Positions 8,296-16,593 of a DNA stretch of 64,000 bases are shown here, in pieces. Position 1 is the first letter of the stretch. Each line of letters starts with the position of its first letter. The translations under genes were made by a program, and so were the position numbers. The stretch is taken from assembly GCA_027391075.1 (NCBI GenBank), contig DAHYHI010000055.1, forward strand, positions 1-64,000, given 5' to 3'. The notes under the pieces are model-generated. The model was not told the origin of the DNA, did not search any database, and saw nothing but the letters and a program-made list of their open reading frames with translations. The stretch comes from JAJZAM01 sp027391075 (GTDB taxonomy: Bacteria > Actinomycetota > Acidimicrobiia > Acidimicrobiales > Palsa-688).

Positions 8296-9699
8296 TTACC
8301 ACTGCGGCCAGCCCGAGGGCAGGATCCCAGTGGGTGGATTGTTCTGAAGAATTCCGCTTGGAGCGCCGAGCGACGCTAGGAGAGCTGAGAAGTTGTAGCC
8401 GAACGCCGTCGAGTTGGCGCCGCTGAACTGACCGGCGCCGTAGGCCATCGTCGCTCCGATGCCACCGTCGGCCCATCCGGTCTCCATCCCGGCCGGTCCC
8501 TCGTAGAGAGTCCCGAGCACCGTGGCGGGGGTGACAGTCTCTCCGACACTGACAGAGGGGTAGATGTCCTCGGCGGCGTACACGGTAAGGCCTGCGGCCG
8601 GCCCACTTGTCAACCTGTACGAGATGAAGGTGCCGCCGGGCCACCCCCCGTTGGATGTGGAGAGGACTACGCCATCGCCGAGGGCGTAGATCGGCCCGTA
8701 GCCGCTGTAGTCGACGCCTTGGTCGACTCGCTCGGGATGGAGCAGCGAGACTGAGCGGAGTGGGTTTGCGTAACCGCTCGCTCCGCCGGGTGTTGGCGGG
8801 GGACCTGCCGAGATCGTCGTCGGAGGGCTATGTGGCGGCGGGTTGGTGGTGGTGGTCGTGGTCGCTTCGGCTGTACTAGGAGGTTCAGCGACAGGAGGGC
8901 CGCTCGTAGCTGCCACCCGGGGTTGTACGGGGGGAGCCTGAACGGTGGCAACGCTTGCCGCTAAGGCCTTCTCTGCTGCCTGCTGAGCGGCTTGCTGTTG
9001 GGCTTGGGCCGCTGCAAGAAGTTGGGCAAGGTTCCCTTTCACCTGGTTGAGGGTCGCCTCGTCGGTTGCCAGGGCTTGCAGCGCTGCCTGCCTTTGTGCT
9101 CCGAGGGTCGCGACAGTCTTCTGCGCCTCGCTGGAGAGGTTCTCGGTGGCTGTGGTGGTCGTCGCTACGAGTTTCGCGTCGACAGCGTAGCTTTGGATCG
9201 CCTGTGTCACGTTCAAGCCGGCCACTTTCACGTATTCGCCTTCTACCATCGCTGAGTCTGCCGTGCTCACGAGGGAAGACCCTTTTGCTGAGCGTCCAGC
9301 CTGGGGATCTGGGCCGTCGACGTACTCCTGAACTGCCAACTTGCGCAGGTTCGCTGCCGCTACCGCTTCGTTCGTTTGTAGCACTACAAGTTGCTGCTTG
9401 TCTTCGGCCAGCTTTTGCTGTAGCGAAGTCAGCTGAGCTTGAGTTGCATTGGTTCGGCCTACGAGCTGTTGGAGAGCGGTGCCCTCGCCGGCGATCTTCG
9501 CCTCGATCTGGGCGATCTGCGACTGATCCGAGGTCACGCTGCTCGCCGACGCTGGCCGGGCTGTCGCAGCTGTAATAGCGAAGACCGTGGCTGCCGCTAT
9601 GGAGGCGACGACTACCCTGGGGCCACCAGTGCACAGGTGGGCGGCTCGAGCGCACCAGGGGGGAAGTTTTCGACTCGACCAGGCTTTGGACACCACCAT
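8296..9699 (-). CDS. Secreted coiled-coil protein with degenerate M23 peptidase fold
   Basis: A signal peptide (hydrophobic VVVASIAAATVFAITAATA ending ARPASA) leads into a long coiled coil, about residues 55-250 (QIAQIEAKIAGEGTALQQL, AQAQQQAAQQAAEKAL). A Pro/Thr linker (TTTTTTNPPPHSPP) and a C-terminal lysostaphin-like domain follow. That domain keeps the fold pattern (GVDYSGYGPIYALGDGVV, VGETVTPATVLGTLYEG), but Asp replaces the first zinc His (VDQGVD instead of H.G.D) and the HxH pair is absent. This predicts a non-catalytic regulator or binder of peptidoglycan, like EnvC. ATG 9699 is preferred over an upstream in-frame GTG because the signal peptide follows it. Confidence 0.78.
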   Translation of the reverse strand: MVVSKAWSSRKLPPWCARAAHLCTGGPRVVVASIAAATVFAITAATARPASASSVTSDQSQIAQIEAKIAGEGTALQQLVGRTNATQAQLTSLQQKLAEDKQQLVVLQTNEAVAAANLRKLAVQEYVDGPDPQAGRSAKGSSLVSTADSAMVEGEYVKVAGLNVTQAIQSYAVDAKLVATTTTATENLSSEAQKTVATLGAQRQAALQALATDEATLNQVKGNLAQLLAAAQAQQQAAQQAAEKALAASVATVQAPPVQPRVAATSGPPVAEPPSTAEATTTTTTNPPPHSPPTTISAGPPPTPGGASGYANPLRSVSLLHPERVDQGVDYSGYGPIYALGDGVVLSTSNGGWPGGTFISYRLTSGPAAGLTVYAAEDIYPSVSVGETVTPATVLGTLYEGPAGMETGWADGGIGATMAYGAGQFSGANSTAFGYNFSALLASLGAPSGILQNNPPTGILPSGWPQW

Positions 9700-9847
9700 G
9701 TAAACCTGTGAGGCTCCTGTGTTAGCTGGGCTACAGTGGACTGTTAGGAAGGCTTTGGGGACGCGCACTACCTCGCCTGGGCGTTTGTCGGGTAGCCGCT
9801 ATGGAGAAGAACGGACCGAATAAATGTAGCAGGGTGCGCCTTCGCTG

Positions 9848-10285
9848 TCACTGCTCACGGTGGGCGAGGCGCCTTCCGGTTATCCTCTGAGCGACGATCT
9901 CGACCCAGTGCGTCCGTTCGCCTGGTACGGCGGTTTGTACTGAAAGGTGGCGGAGCGCTTCGGAGCGGTCGTCTAGGGCGGAGCTGATGTCGTTGGCAGT
10001 GCCTGTCACCACGACGCTCCAACCGTCGCCGGTTACGGGGTCGACGTTATCAATTTCGAATGCGACTCTGGCTAGGTCTGACCCTGCGAGCTTTGTCCCC
10101 TCGTTACTCATGAACACAACGCAGTCGTCGGCGAAGCGGTAGTTCACGGGGAATATCATCGGCTGCCCCCCTGTCGCCACGGCGATACGGCCGAACGCGT
10201 TCGATTCGAGCAGAGCCCGGCATTCGTCCTCGCTGATCTCGTCGTAGACGACCAAAGTCTTTGAGTTGCCCGCTTCAGGTGTCAT
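9848..10285 (-). CDS. Pyridoxamine 5'-phosphate oxidase (PPOX) family flavin-binding protein
   Basis: A 145-residue single-domain split-barrel protein. The start EISEDECRALLESNAFGRIAVATGGQPMIFPVNYRF and the stretch VVFMSNEGTKLAGSDLARVAFEIDNVD are typical of the Pfam Pyridox_ox_2 / flavin-nucleotide-binding group, which binds FMN or F420 and often reduces small molecules. The C-terminal Trp/Arg region (HWVEIVAQRITGRRL) is also usual. In mycobacteria many such proteins belong to the DosR dormancy regulon, and a DosR-like half-palindrome lies about 60 bases upstream here. The substrate is unknown. Confidence 0.82.
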   Translation of the reverse strand: MTPEAGNSKTLVVYDEISEDECRALLESNAFGRIAVATGGQPMIFPVNYRFADDCVVFMSNEGTKLAGSDLARVAFEIDNVDPVTGDGWSVVVTGTANDISSALDDRSEALRHLSVQTAVPGERTHWVEIVAQRITGRRLAHREQ

Positions 10286-10344
10286 GGTCTAGCTCCTGTG
10301 ATCTCGTCGTTTGGTCAGCTTGTCAGTTCCGAGGGTCCCTTAGT

Positions 10345-10359
10345 AGAGACGAAAGTCCC
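10345..10359 (-). promoter_or_regulatory. DosR/DevR-like box upstream of the PPOX gene
   Basis: AGAGACGAAAGTCCC differs by one base from the inverted repeat GGGAC-TTTCG-TCCCT (DosR boxes follow GGGACTNNNGNCCC). It is 60-75 bases before the PPOX start, and only 20 bases from the divergent gene, so it is more likely to serve the PPOX gene. Found by eye only. Confidence 0.4.
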
Positions 10360-10379
10360 AAGGGGGTAGATTCGAGGTT

Positions 10380-11399
10380 GTGGAGGCCAAGACTTGGATC
10401 GGTGGGCCAGTAGGCGACGCAGCCCTCACTTTTTCCTGGGTGCCGTTGGCTCTCGCTGGCCACTTCAGCGAAGGGCACCACCGGGTTCTTGGCTTGCTGG
10501 TTGCCTGCGTAATGTTCTTGTCCTTCGCCCATCAGCCCCTTACCCTGCCTTTCGTCTACGCAAGTCCCTGGCGCTTGAGCAGCCACCGGCGGCTTTTTCT
10601 ACTGTCCCCCGCCATCGCCATAGTAGTCGTATCGGTCTTCGCCACGGTAAGCCCTGTAGTCGTAGCGGTCGTAGGTGGCCTGTGGAACGCCGAGCACACC
10701 TTGATGCAGCGTTACGGGATCATGCGCATCTACGGTCGAAAGCTGGGCGACAGCCAGGCTAGGACCGAAAAAGCAATGGTGTTGGTCTGGTTTTTGGTCC
10801 CTCTACTATACTTGGTAGCACATAAAGATATTACGCGCACTGTCAATAAATTTGGTGTTATAACGGTGGCTGGTAACGCCGTCAGGATCCTTGCCGGAAT
10901 GGCGACGGAGGCAACGGTCGCACTTCCGCTCGTGGCAGTGGCGGCTTGCTACCTCGCGGCCCGCTGGTTGGCCGGTGAGGTTCGTTTTGGGCGCCGTAAC
11001 CCTGGCAAGTGGCTCTATGTCGTCTCGACGGCCGCCTTGTTCGCCGTGGCGATGGCTGATCCGATCGCTGGGCTTGTGGGATTCGTGGGATCCCATTCGA
11101 TTGAGTACCTCGTCATTGTCAACCGGTCTGTTGCAGGTGAAGCCCGCCATCCTGGTCGACTGGGTGATATCGCCCGGATGCCCGGCGGGCGGAGCTTGTT
11201 CTTCTTGGTCTACTTCGCAGCGATCAGTGCGGCTTTTGCGCTGCTTTACTACGTCGTGCCAGGCACGGTCTTCCTCGTAGCCGTGCTAAGCGTGGGGGCT
11301 CTTCACTTTTTCTACGACTCGTTCATATGGAAGCTGCGTAACCCAGAGGTATCTGCATCACTGGCTGGTATGCCTTCCCGGCATGTGACGGCCGCCTGA
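10380..11399 (+). CDS. Polytopic membrane protein with conserved-looking histidines
   Basis: Not confidently recognised. It has 339 residues and about eight or nine membrane helices. Several helices carry histidines next to aromatic or charged residues: GHFSEGHHRVLG, SFAHQPLTLPFVY, WNAEHTLMQRYGIMRIYGRK, GSHSIEYLV and ALHFFYDSFIWKLRNPE. That pattern recalls membrane di-metal oxygenases such as Brp/Blh carotenoid-cleaving enzymes and a set of unannotated proteins ending in HYYxDSFIWK. The GTG start at 10380 has AGGGGG about 14 bases upstream. It is divergent from the PPOX gene and convergent with murD. Confidence 0.65.
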   Translation: MEAKTWIGGPVGDAALTFSWVPLALAGHFSEGHHRVLGLLVACVMFLSFAHQPLTLPFVYASPWRLSSHRRLFLLSPAIAIVVVSVFATVSPVVVAVVGGLWNAEHTLMQRYGIMRIYGRKLGDSQARTEKAMVLVWFLVPLLYLVAHKDITRTVNKFGVITVAGNAVRILAGMATEATVALPLVAVAACYLAARWLAGEVRFGRRNPGKWLYVVSTAALFAVAMADPIAGLVGFVGSHSIEYLVIVNRSVAGEARHPGRLGDIARMPGGRSLFFLVYFAAISAAFALLYYVVPGTVFLVAVLSVGALHFFYDSFIWKLRNPEVSASLAGMPSRHVTAA

Positions 11400-11437
11400 C
11401 ATCAGCAGCCAGACCGGCTAGCTGTAGCCGTCACCAC

Positions 11438-12856
11438 TTATCGGGAGGTTCCGAGTCCCTCGACGGCGGAACGGAAGGTGTCGCCACGCTGCTTGTAGTT
11501 ACTGAAACGACCGAAGCTTGCAGCCGCCGGCGACAGCAGCACTACTGTGCCTGGCTTCGCCCACTTAGAGGCCTTGAAGACAGCTTCGTCGATGTCGCGA
11601 CACGCCACTCCAGTGCCACCCCTGGATAGGACCTCCCTAAGTATCCGGTCACCGCTGTCGGGCACAGTGAAGACCATGGAGGCCTGGCCACGTGCTGCGA
11701 GATGCTCCGCAAGCGGCGAGTAGTCGATATCACGGTCGAAGCCTCCCGCTATGAGAGCGAGCGGCCTGTCAGCGAAAACGTCGGTCGCTGCGATCGTCGG
11801 CAGGACGTTCGTGGAGAGGGAATCATCGACGTACTCGACTCCGTCGTGAACTCGAATTGTCTGTAGTCGGTGGGGGAGTCCATGGAAGCCGGTGGCTGCT
11901 TCGGCGAGCCGATCAGGATCTGCTGCTTCCACTATGCCGATCTCTTCGAGGCATGCCGCAGCGATGAGAGCGTTCAACGCGTTGTGACGTCCTCTCAGGC
12001 CTAGAGCCTCCACCCAGGCCGGCAATCGCGGCCCTGGGACACCACCGACTGCGACGCCAGGGTATCGTACCCATCTCGGCCCTGGACGTAGCCATTCCTC
12101 ACGCTCCACCAGGCGGTCGTCGTCCCCGTTGGCCACTACGATCCGCCCGCCCCGTCGCCCGCAGATCGACAGCTTGTCGCGGTAGTAGGCGTCAACAGAC
12201 CCGTGCCAATCCAAATGGTCCGGATGTAGCGACGTTACAGCCACGACCGCTGGTGACGACCACAAGTCGGTCGCCTGGAAGCTGGACACTTCCACTATCC
12301 AAAGCCCGTCCAGGCCTGGTCCGTGGATGGTGCTCAGACCGCTCCTGGCAAGCGGCGAACCAGGTGAGGCGCTCTGCCCGGTGATCGGCTCGAGGTCGGG
12401 GAGTCTGTCGGACGGGTCCCAGGGAACCATGCCGAGGTTGCCTCCGACAAAGCAAGTCCGCCCGAAAGCTGACGCTAGGTGCCCGGCCACTGAAGTCGTG
12501 GTCGACTTGCCTTTTGTGCCGGTGATGCCGATTACGTTGGCGGGGCCGACCTCCTCCAACCAAAGCCCCATTCCACCCACGACCGCCACGCCTTTGGCTT
12601 CGAGGCGCTTCACGCCTTCGCCGTGACGGGACACCCCCGGCGATTTGATTACCACGTCGCAACGCAGCAGCGCATCCAGGCCCCCGTCAGCTGTTCCGAG
12701 CACCCAAGGTTCGTTCGGGTGGTCGTCGACTACGACGAAAGGGTCGACGTCGCCCGCTTGCAAGCGGCGAATGGTTGCCCGACCTTCGGAGCCGACCCCC
12801 CAGACGCCGATCCGGTGGCCAGGAAGGTCAGACCAGCGTAGCGGGTGTGAGGTCAT
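11438..12856 (-). CDS. murD: UDP-N-acetylmuramoyl-L-alanine--glutamate ligase, probably the L-Glu-specific MurD2 type
   Basis: A 472-residue Mur ligase: N-terminal Rossmann domain (GVWGVGSEG), ATP loop GTKGKST (113-119), VEVSSFQ (189-194), SLHPDHLDWHG (209-219) with Lys228 downstream as the probable carbamylated lysine, and a C-terminal domain with LSPAAASFGRFSNYKQRG. In E. coli MurD the motif DSKATN supplies a lysine that holds the D-Glu carboxylate; here it reads DDSLSTN (344-350), with Leu347 in its place. Together with the adjacent MurL this points to the MurD2 variant, which adds L-Glu. The start at 12856 overlaps murL by 29 bases; a longer frame (to 13072) lies inside murL and is rejected. 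Confidence 0.85.
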   Translation of the reverse strand: MTSHPLRWSDLPGHRIGVWGVGSEGRATIRRLQAGDVDPFVVVDDHPNEPWVLGTADGGLDALLRCDVVIKSPGVSRHGEGVKRLEAKGVAVVGGMGLWLEEVGPANVIGITGTKGKSTTTSVAGHLASAFGRTCFVGGNLGMVPWDPSDRLPDLEPITGQSASPGSPLARSGLSTIHGPGLDGLWIVEVSSFQATDLWSSPAVVAVTSLHPDHLDWHGSVDAYYRDKLSICGRRGGRIVVANGDDDRLVEREEWLRPGPRWVRYPGVAVGGVPGPRLPAWVEALGLRGRHNALNALIAAACLEEIGIVEAADPDRLAEAATGFHGLPHRLQTIRVHDGVEYVDDSLSTNVLPTIAATDVFADRPLALIAGGFDRDIDYSPLAEHLAARGQASMVFTVPDSGDRILREVLSRGGTGVACRDIDEAVFKASKWAKPGTVVLLSPAAASFGRFSNYKQRGDTFRSAVEGLGTSR

Positions 12857-14189
12857 GGGGTATGTGGTGGGTTCCCATCGGACGCATGAAGACTGCCGGG
12901 TCAGCAAGAGAAACAGAATTACCGGTAGTGCTGTCCAGTTTGTCCAACAGGCGGGCAAGGACTTCGTTTGACACCCTGTCGGGCCTGGCGGCAGCGAGAC
13001 GGAGAGCCATTTGGCTTTCGTCGAAATCACCGACGCACTCGAATGGCTTGAACCCCCTCCCGATACCAACAAGGGCTTCGAAGACTCCGGCCAAGTCGCC
13101 TTGCTCTAACGGTTCGTTCCCTTTGAATATCTCAGAGAGCTGGTCGCGGTCCATGAACGGAGCGAGGATCAGGTCGATGAAGCAGCACTTATCGCAGCGT
13201 CCACACCAAGCGTCGAGACGTTGAGCGGGGTCGAGGTGGAAGGCACGGTTGCAAGAGTGAAAGACACCGTGGTAGGCGGTCATGGAGGCGAAGCGTTGCG
13301 CAACCCATAGTTCGCTGAACGGCCTGAGCAGCGAGAAGTACTCCACGAGCGAGCCGAGAGAATTCTTGAGTATCGAACGGAAACCCGCCTCGAACAGGTC
13401 GCTCTTGGAATATTGGTGGTTGATCCCACGGCCGTTGACGGTCAGGTTCGGTTTGCTTGATGACCACTCGTTCGACATCACGACTTGCCCACGGCCATCG
13501 AGGACGGCGCACAGTACGGCTATCGCGGAGACGATACCGGTTACAGGGACGTGGCCGTTAAAGACGTTCTTCTTGACTTCAGGGCTGAGGATCCAAGGGT
13601 CGATCTCGCGCTGGGCTCGCCTTATCGCAAGCCCCGTAGTCGACGCCGCCCGCTCGATCGCCTCGAAGGGGGGAGTCCCTGAGCGGTTGAGAACGAACAA
13701 CTCCATGTCAGGGTTCGCAGGCTTTAGAGTCTCGACTGTGACGATCGAGTCAATCCCTCCACCGAAAGGCACGAGCAGGCGTTGCTCAGGGCTGGCTTTT
13801 AGATCAGTCTCGTTGAGTTCGACGTGTGGGGCTGGTGTCCCCCCGACGAACTGCACTTCGGTGAGATCCAACTCGTTTCGGAAGGCGAATTCACCGAGAC
13901 CTTGGACGTAAAAGTCTCGCAGGAACTCGAGGTCCCCGGGTCGGAGCGGGGTGTCGCCAAGGTCCACGACCGGAGGCGCGCCCGCCTTGAAGTAGGACAC
14001 CCCTGCCAGGAGGCCGACGATTCGGGCTGCTTCACTAGCGGCGGGACTCCACTTGTGTCCAGGGCCAACGTCTAGCTCTTCAACAAGCTTAACTGCGTCG
14101 AGACTGTAGTGGAATCGCAGGGTACCGGCTCGCTGGTCGATTTCCACCGGACCGTAGGAGAACCGCTCTGAACGGACAGGACTGCTCAC
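12828..14189 (-). CDS. murL: UDP-MurNAc-L-Ala-L-Glu epimerase MurL
   Basis: A 453-residue protein with a PP-loop-like adenylating motif, FGGGIDS (142-148), and a cysteine cluster CNRAFH...WCGRCDKCC (313-336), the signature I associate with MurL. MurL uses ATP to invert the terminal glutamate of UDP-MurNAc-L-Ala-L-Glu to D-Glu, working with MurD2 and replacing glutamate racemase; it was described in Xanthomonas and in actinobacteria. Immediate overlap with a MurD whose D-Glu lysine is missing strongly supports this call. A generic PP-loop enzyme is the fallback. It acts in the cytosol, in peptidoglycan precursor synthesis. Confidence 0.85.
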   Translation of the reverse strand: MSSPVRSERFSYGPVEIDQRAGTLRFHYSLDAVKLVEELDVGPGHKWSPAASEAARIVGLLAGVSYFKAGAPPVVDLGDTPLRPGDLEFLRDFYVQGLGEFAFRNELDLTEVQFVGGTPAPHVELNETDLKASPEQRLLVPFGGGIDSIVTVETLKPANPDMELFVLNRSGTPPFEAIERAASTTGLAIRRAQREIDPWILSPEVKKNVFNGHVPVTGIVSAIAVLCAVLDGRGQVVMSNEWSSSKPNLTVNGRGINHQYSKSDLFEAGFRSILKNSLGSLVEYFSLLRPFSELWVAQRFASMTAYHGVFHSCNRAFHLDPAQRLDAWCGRCDKCCFIDLILAPFMDRDQLSEIFKGNEPLEQGDLAGVFEALVGIGRGFKPFECVGDFDESQMALRLAAARPDRVSNEVLARLLDKLDSTTGNSVSLADPAVFMRPMGTHHIPHDLTPATLV

Positions 14190-14297
14190 TTCGACGTAAG
14201 GCTATCCCCCACTGTGAGCGACGACAAGATCTATCTGGTGTTCTGCGAAGGGCACCAGACTCTCCGGGACACTGGTGGTGGAGGCAGGCGCTTTGCC

Positions 14298-15125
14298 TCA
14301 TCCCCCGAACGGTATCGCCGGGTCGAGCGAGGCACTTTCATCGGTACGCGCTTGCGCGGCACTCAGACGCCCTACCGCTACGAGCCTTGCAAAGACATGA
14401 CTTCTGCGTGCTAGCGCCGCACTGAGGTGGGTGCGAGGGTCGTAGGCTGAAGGCGCTTGCAGCAGTCCGGCGACGAGGGCTGCCTGACCCCAGGAGAGCT
14501 GGCTAGGTTCCAGGCCGAAGTAGTGGAGGGCCGCCTCGGTGACGCCGTAAGCTCCATCACCGAAGTAAGCCGCGTCGAGGTACATGGCGAGAATCTGGGT
14601 CTTCGTGAAATTATTATCGAGCTTGAAAGCCATCACGACCTGTTCGGCAAGCGCACCTGGGTTAGACCGGCCCGGGGTGTAGAGCAGCTTCGCAAGCTGC
14701 ACTTCGATCGTCGCCCCTCCCAGGTTGGGGTTGGCGGTTACGAATCCCCAGGCGGCACGCAGGGTGCCTTGGGGATCGAGAGCGGTATCGGAGTAGAACC
14801 TGCTGTCCTCGGTGGCGAGGACAGCTTCCCCAACCCTTGCGGGGACAACCCCGTTGTCGCTCGGAGCGTGATGCTCTGCGAGCATCACCTTTACCCTCGA
14901 TGGGGCGTTGCCGGCCGAAGGCGTTACAACGATGGCTATCACGGTTGCCATCAACGCCGCTAGGACCACCGCTGTCGTGACTCCAGCCAAGCGCCGCAGG
15001 TATCGCCGCCGGACGCGGTGAGCCGGTCCCCGAGAGCCGCGCCTTCGGGTACGGTTGTGTGGAGCACTCCGATCTTCTACATCGGTCGTTCCCGTACGGC
15101 CAGCCGGATCCCTGGTCGCTACCAC
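14298..15125 (-). CDS. Monofunctional GT51 peptidoglycan transglycosylase
   Basis: A 275-residue membrane-anchored enzyme: an Arg-rich cytoplasmic N-terminus (25-45), one membrane helix (about 47-70), then a GT51 domain with the catalytic Glu106 in LATEDSRFYSD, GGATIEVQLAKLLY (136-149) and the later FTKTQILAMYLDAAYFG and YFGLEPSQLSWGQAALVAGLLQAP. It polymerises lipid II into glycan chains on the outer face of the membrane. There is no transpeptidase domain, unlike most actinobacterial PBPs, so it needs a separate crosslinking partner. It is transcribed toward murL-murD with a 108-base gap, forming a cell-wall block. Confidence 0.88.
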   Translation of the reverse strand: MVATRDPAGRTGTTDVEDRSAPHNRTRRRGSRGPAHRVRRRYLRRLAGVTTAVVLAALMATVIAIVVTPSAGNAPSRVKVMLAEHHAPSDNGVVPARVGEAVLATEDSRFYSDTALDPQGTLRAAWGFVTANPNLGGATIEVQLAKLLYTPGRSNPGALAEQVVMAFKLDNNFTKTQILAMYLDAAYFGDGAYGVTEAALHYFGLEPSQLSWGQAALVAGLLQAPSAYDPRTHLSAALARRSHVFARLVAVGRLSAAQARTDESASLDPAIPFGG

Positions 15126-15164
15126 CGCAGCAAAACTACCTCTGTCGCCGGTAGCGTTGTGGGC

Positions 15165-16139
15165 ATGCAGCGCTCAAGCCACCTAATCGCGTCGGTAGCT
15201 GACGCTGCCTTGGAAGCGTCTGTCGTGGGCAGCTTCAGCCGGCTCGGCTTCGACGTGCGCAGGCTGAGCGGCAGATGGGAGGATCCACCTCGCTTAGACG
15301 GCAGGACCGTGCTGGTGACGGGGGCTTCGTCGGGCATCGGACGCGCTGTCGCCTTAGGGCTCGGTCGTTGCGGAGCGAACGTCATATTGACGGCTCGCAA
15401 TCTTGATCGGCTCAACCTTGCAGCGAAGTCCGTTGTAGGCGTTGGGGGCACGGCTGTTGTCGTGCCGGCAGACCTGGTAGAGCCATCCCAGGTGGAAGCG
15501 CTAGTCGAGCGGATCGGAGCCATCTGCACGGGGGTGGACGCCGTTGTCCACAACGCCGGGGCTTTGTTCCCTCGTTACAGCCAGGCTGCTGACGGCAGCG
15601 AACTCACTGTGGCGACACACGTGCTGGCGCCTTTCCGCCTGACCCGTCAGATGTCGACTTTGATGAACTCGCAGCGCTACGTCCTAGTTACTGTCTCGTC
15701 TGGTGGAATGTACACCGAGAGGTTCGACCTCAGTCGTCTTGAGATGAACCGGTCGGACTACCGGGGGGCAGTGGCATACGCCCGAGCCAAGAGGGCCCAG
15801 GTTGTTCTCGCCTCGCAGTGGCAGCTCAGGCTCGGCACCGGCGTTCTGAGCTACAGCACCCACCCCGGTTGGGTTAGAACCGCAGGGCTGGACGCCGGCC
15901 TACCGGGGATGGCGCGCCTTGGGCCGCTGCTCCGCACACCCGAGCAGGGAGCTGACACGATCGTGTGGCTCGTTTGCGAAGCCCTTGCGGGGGGACAAGC
16001 GCCTCCTTCAGGTTTCTGGCACGACCGACGCCTGAGGGGCGTGTACTACCGTCCCGGAACGAGGCGAAGTCCTGCACAGGAGCGTTCGGACGGTGAGGCG
16101 CTTTGGTCTTGGTGCGTCGACCGGACCCGAATTCCGTAG
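15165..16139 (+). CDS. SDR-family oxidoreductase (DHRS/retinol dehydrogenase-like)
   Basis: A 324-residue SDR with a 45-residue N-terminal extension, the cofactor motif TGASSGIG (52-59), VHNAGAL (NNAG equivalent), and catalytic YARAK. HPGWVRT after the active site is typical of the DHRS12/retinol dehydrogenase-like group that acts on lipophilic substrates. The ATG at 15165 is taken because family similarity starts a few residues later and upstream sequence overlaps the divergent transglycosylase start. The 39-base gap to that gene means the two promoters must overlap. Substrate unknown. Confidence 0.82.
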   Translation: MQRSSHLIASVADAALEASVVGSFSRLGFDVRRLSGRWEDPPRLDGRTVLVTGASSGIGRAVALGLGRCGANVILTARNLDRLNLAAKSVVGVGGTAVVVPADLVEPSQVEALVERIGAICTGVDAVVHNAGALFPRYSQAADGSELTVATHVLAPFRLTRQMSTLMNSQRYVLVTVSSGGMYTERFDLSRLEMNRSDYRGAVAYARAKRAQVVLASQWQLRLGTGVLSYSTHPGWVRTAGLDAGLPGMARLGPLLRTPEQGADTIVWLVCEALAGGQAPPSGFWHDRRLRGVYYRPGTRRSPAQERSDGEALWSWCVDRTRIP

Positions 16140-16266
16140 GCACCCCGGGTGAGCAGCGGCGACATGGCTCAGCAGGCAATTGCTAAGAGGCTGTCAAGAA
16201 GCGGCCGACAACCTAACTAGAGTCGCGCCTGTTAGTGGAGTTGACCGGCCAGACTGGAGAAGCGTC

Positions 16267-16560
16267 GTGTCGGACGAAGAACTGATCGCCGAGCAGGTGG
16301 TGGCGGTCGAAACGCAACGGGTAGTAAGGGTCCGAATCTCTCAGCACCCTGTCGAAGACTTCTGGAGAGTGGATGTCACCGGTGGTAACGGCTGCGGTGC
16401 GGGCCGTGTGAGCGCTACTGTCTTGCCCGGGGACAGCTTCTTGATGAACTTGATAGAGGGAGCCATGAGCGGCGAGACCGTCGCCTGGCGCCACCTAGCT
16501 GAATGGGGTCTACACAGTTTCAGCGGAATGTCCGGAATGCCCGTTCCGCGATTCGCTTAG
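16267..16560 (+). CDS. Hypothetical protein (97 aa)
   Basis: Not recognised. A GTG start at 16267 is chosen because GGAG sits 8 bases before it; a longer frame reaches a TTG at 16180. The product is 97 residues, beta-rich in pattern (VRVRISQHPVEDFWRVDVTGG, GRVSATVLPGD), ends in a Met/Gly-rich tail and has no signal or membrane segment. It lies in the same direction as the SDR upstream and the small gene downstream, so it may belong to a short transcript with them. Confidence 0.5.
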   Translation: MSDEELIAEQVVAVETQRVVRVRISQHPVEDFWRVDVTGGNGCGAGRVSATVLPGDSFLMNLIEGAMSGETVAWRHLAEWGLHSFSGMSGMPVPRFA

Positions 16561-16593
16561 AGCCTCCCAAGCGATGTTAAATTCAGCAAGCCC

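Noticed and set aside
11415..11430. Six-base stem CGGCTA/TAGCCG between the membrane protein and murD as a terminator
   Set aside because: Too short and without a T-run; it may be chance.
12857..13072. N-terminal extension of murD
   Set aside because: It lies inside murL in another frame and shows no Mur-ligase similarity; family similarity starts at 12856.
14214..14414. Small plus-strand frame (66 aa) between murL and the transglycosylase
   Set aside because: Most of it is antisense to the transglycosylase C-terminus and no ribosome site is seen.
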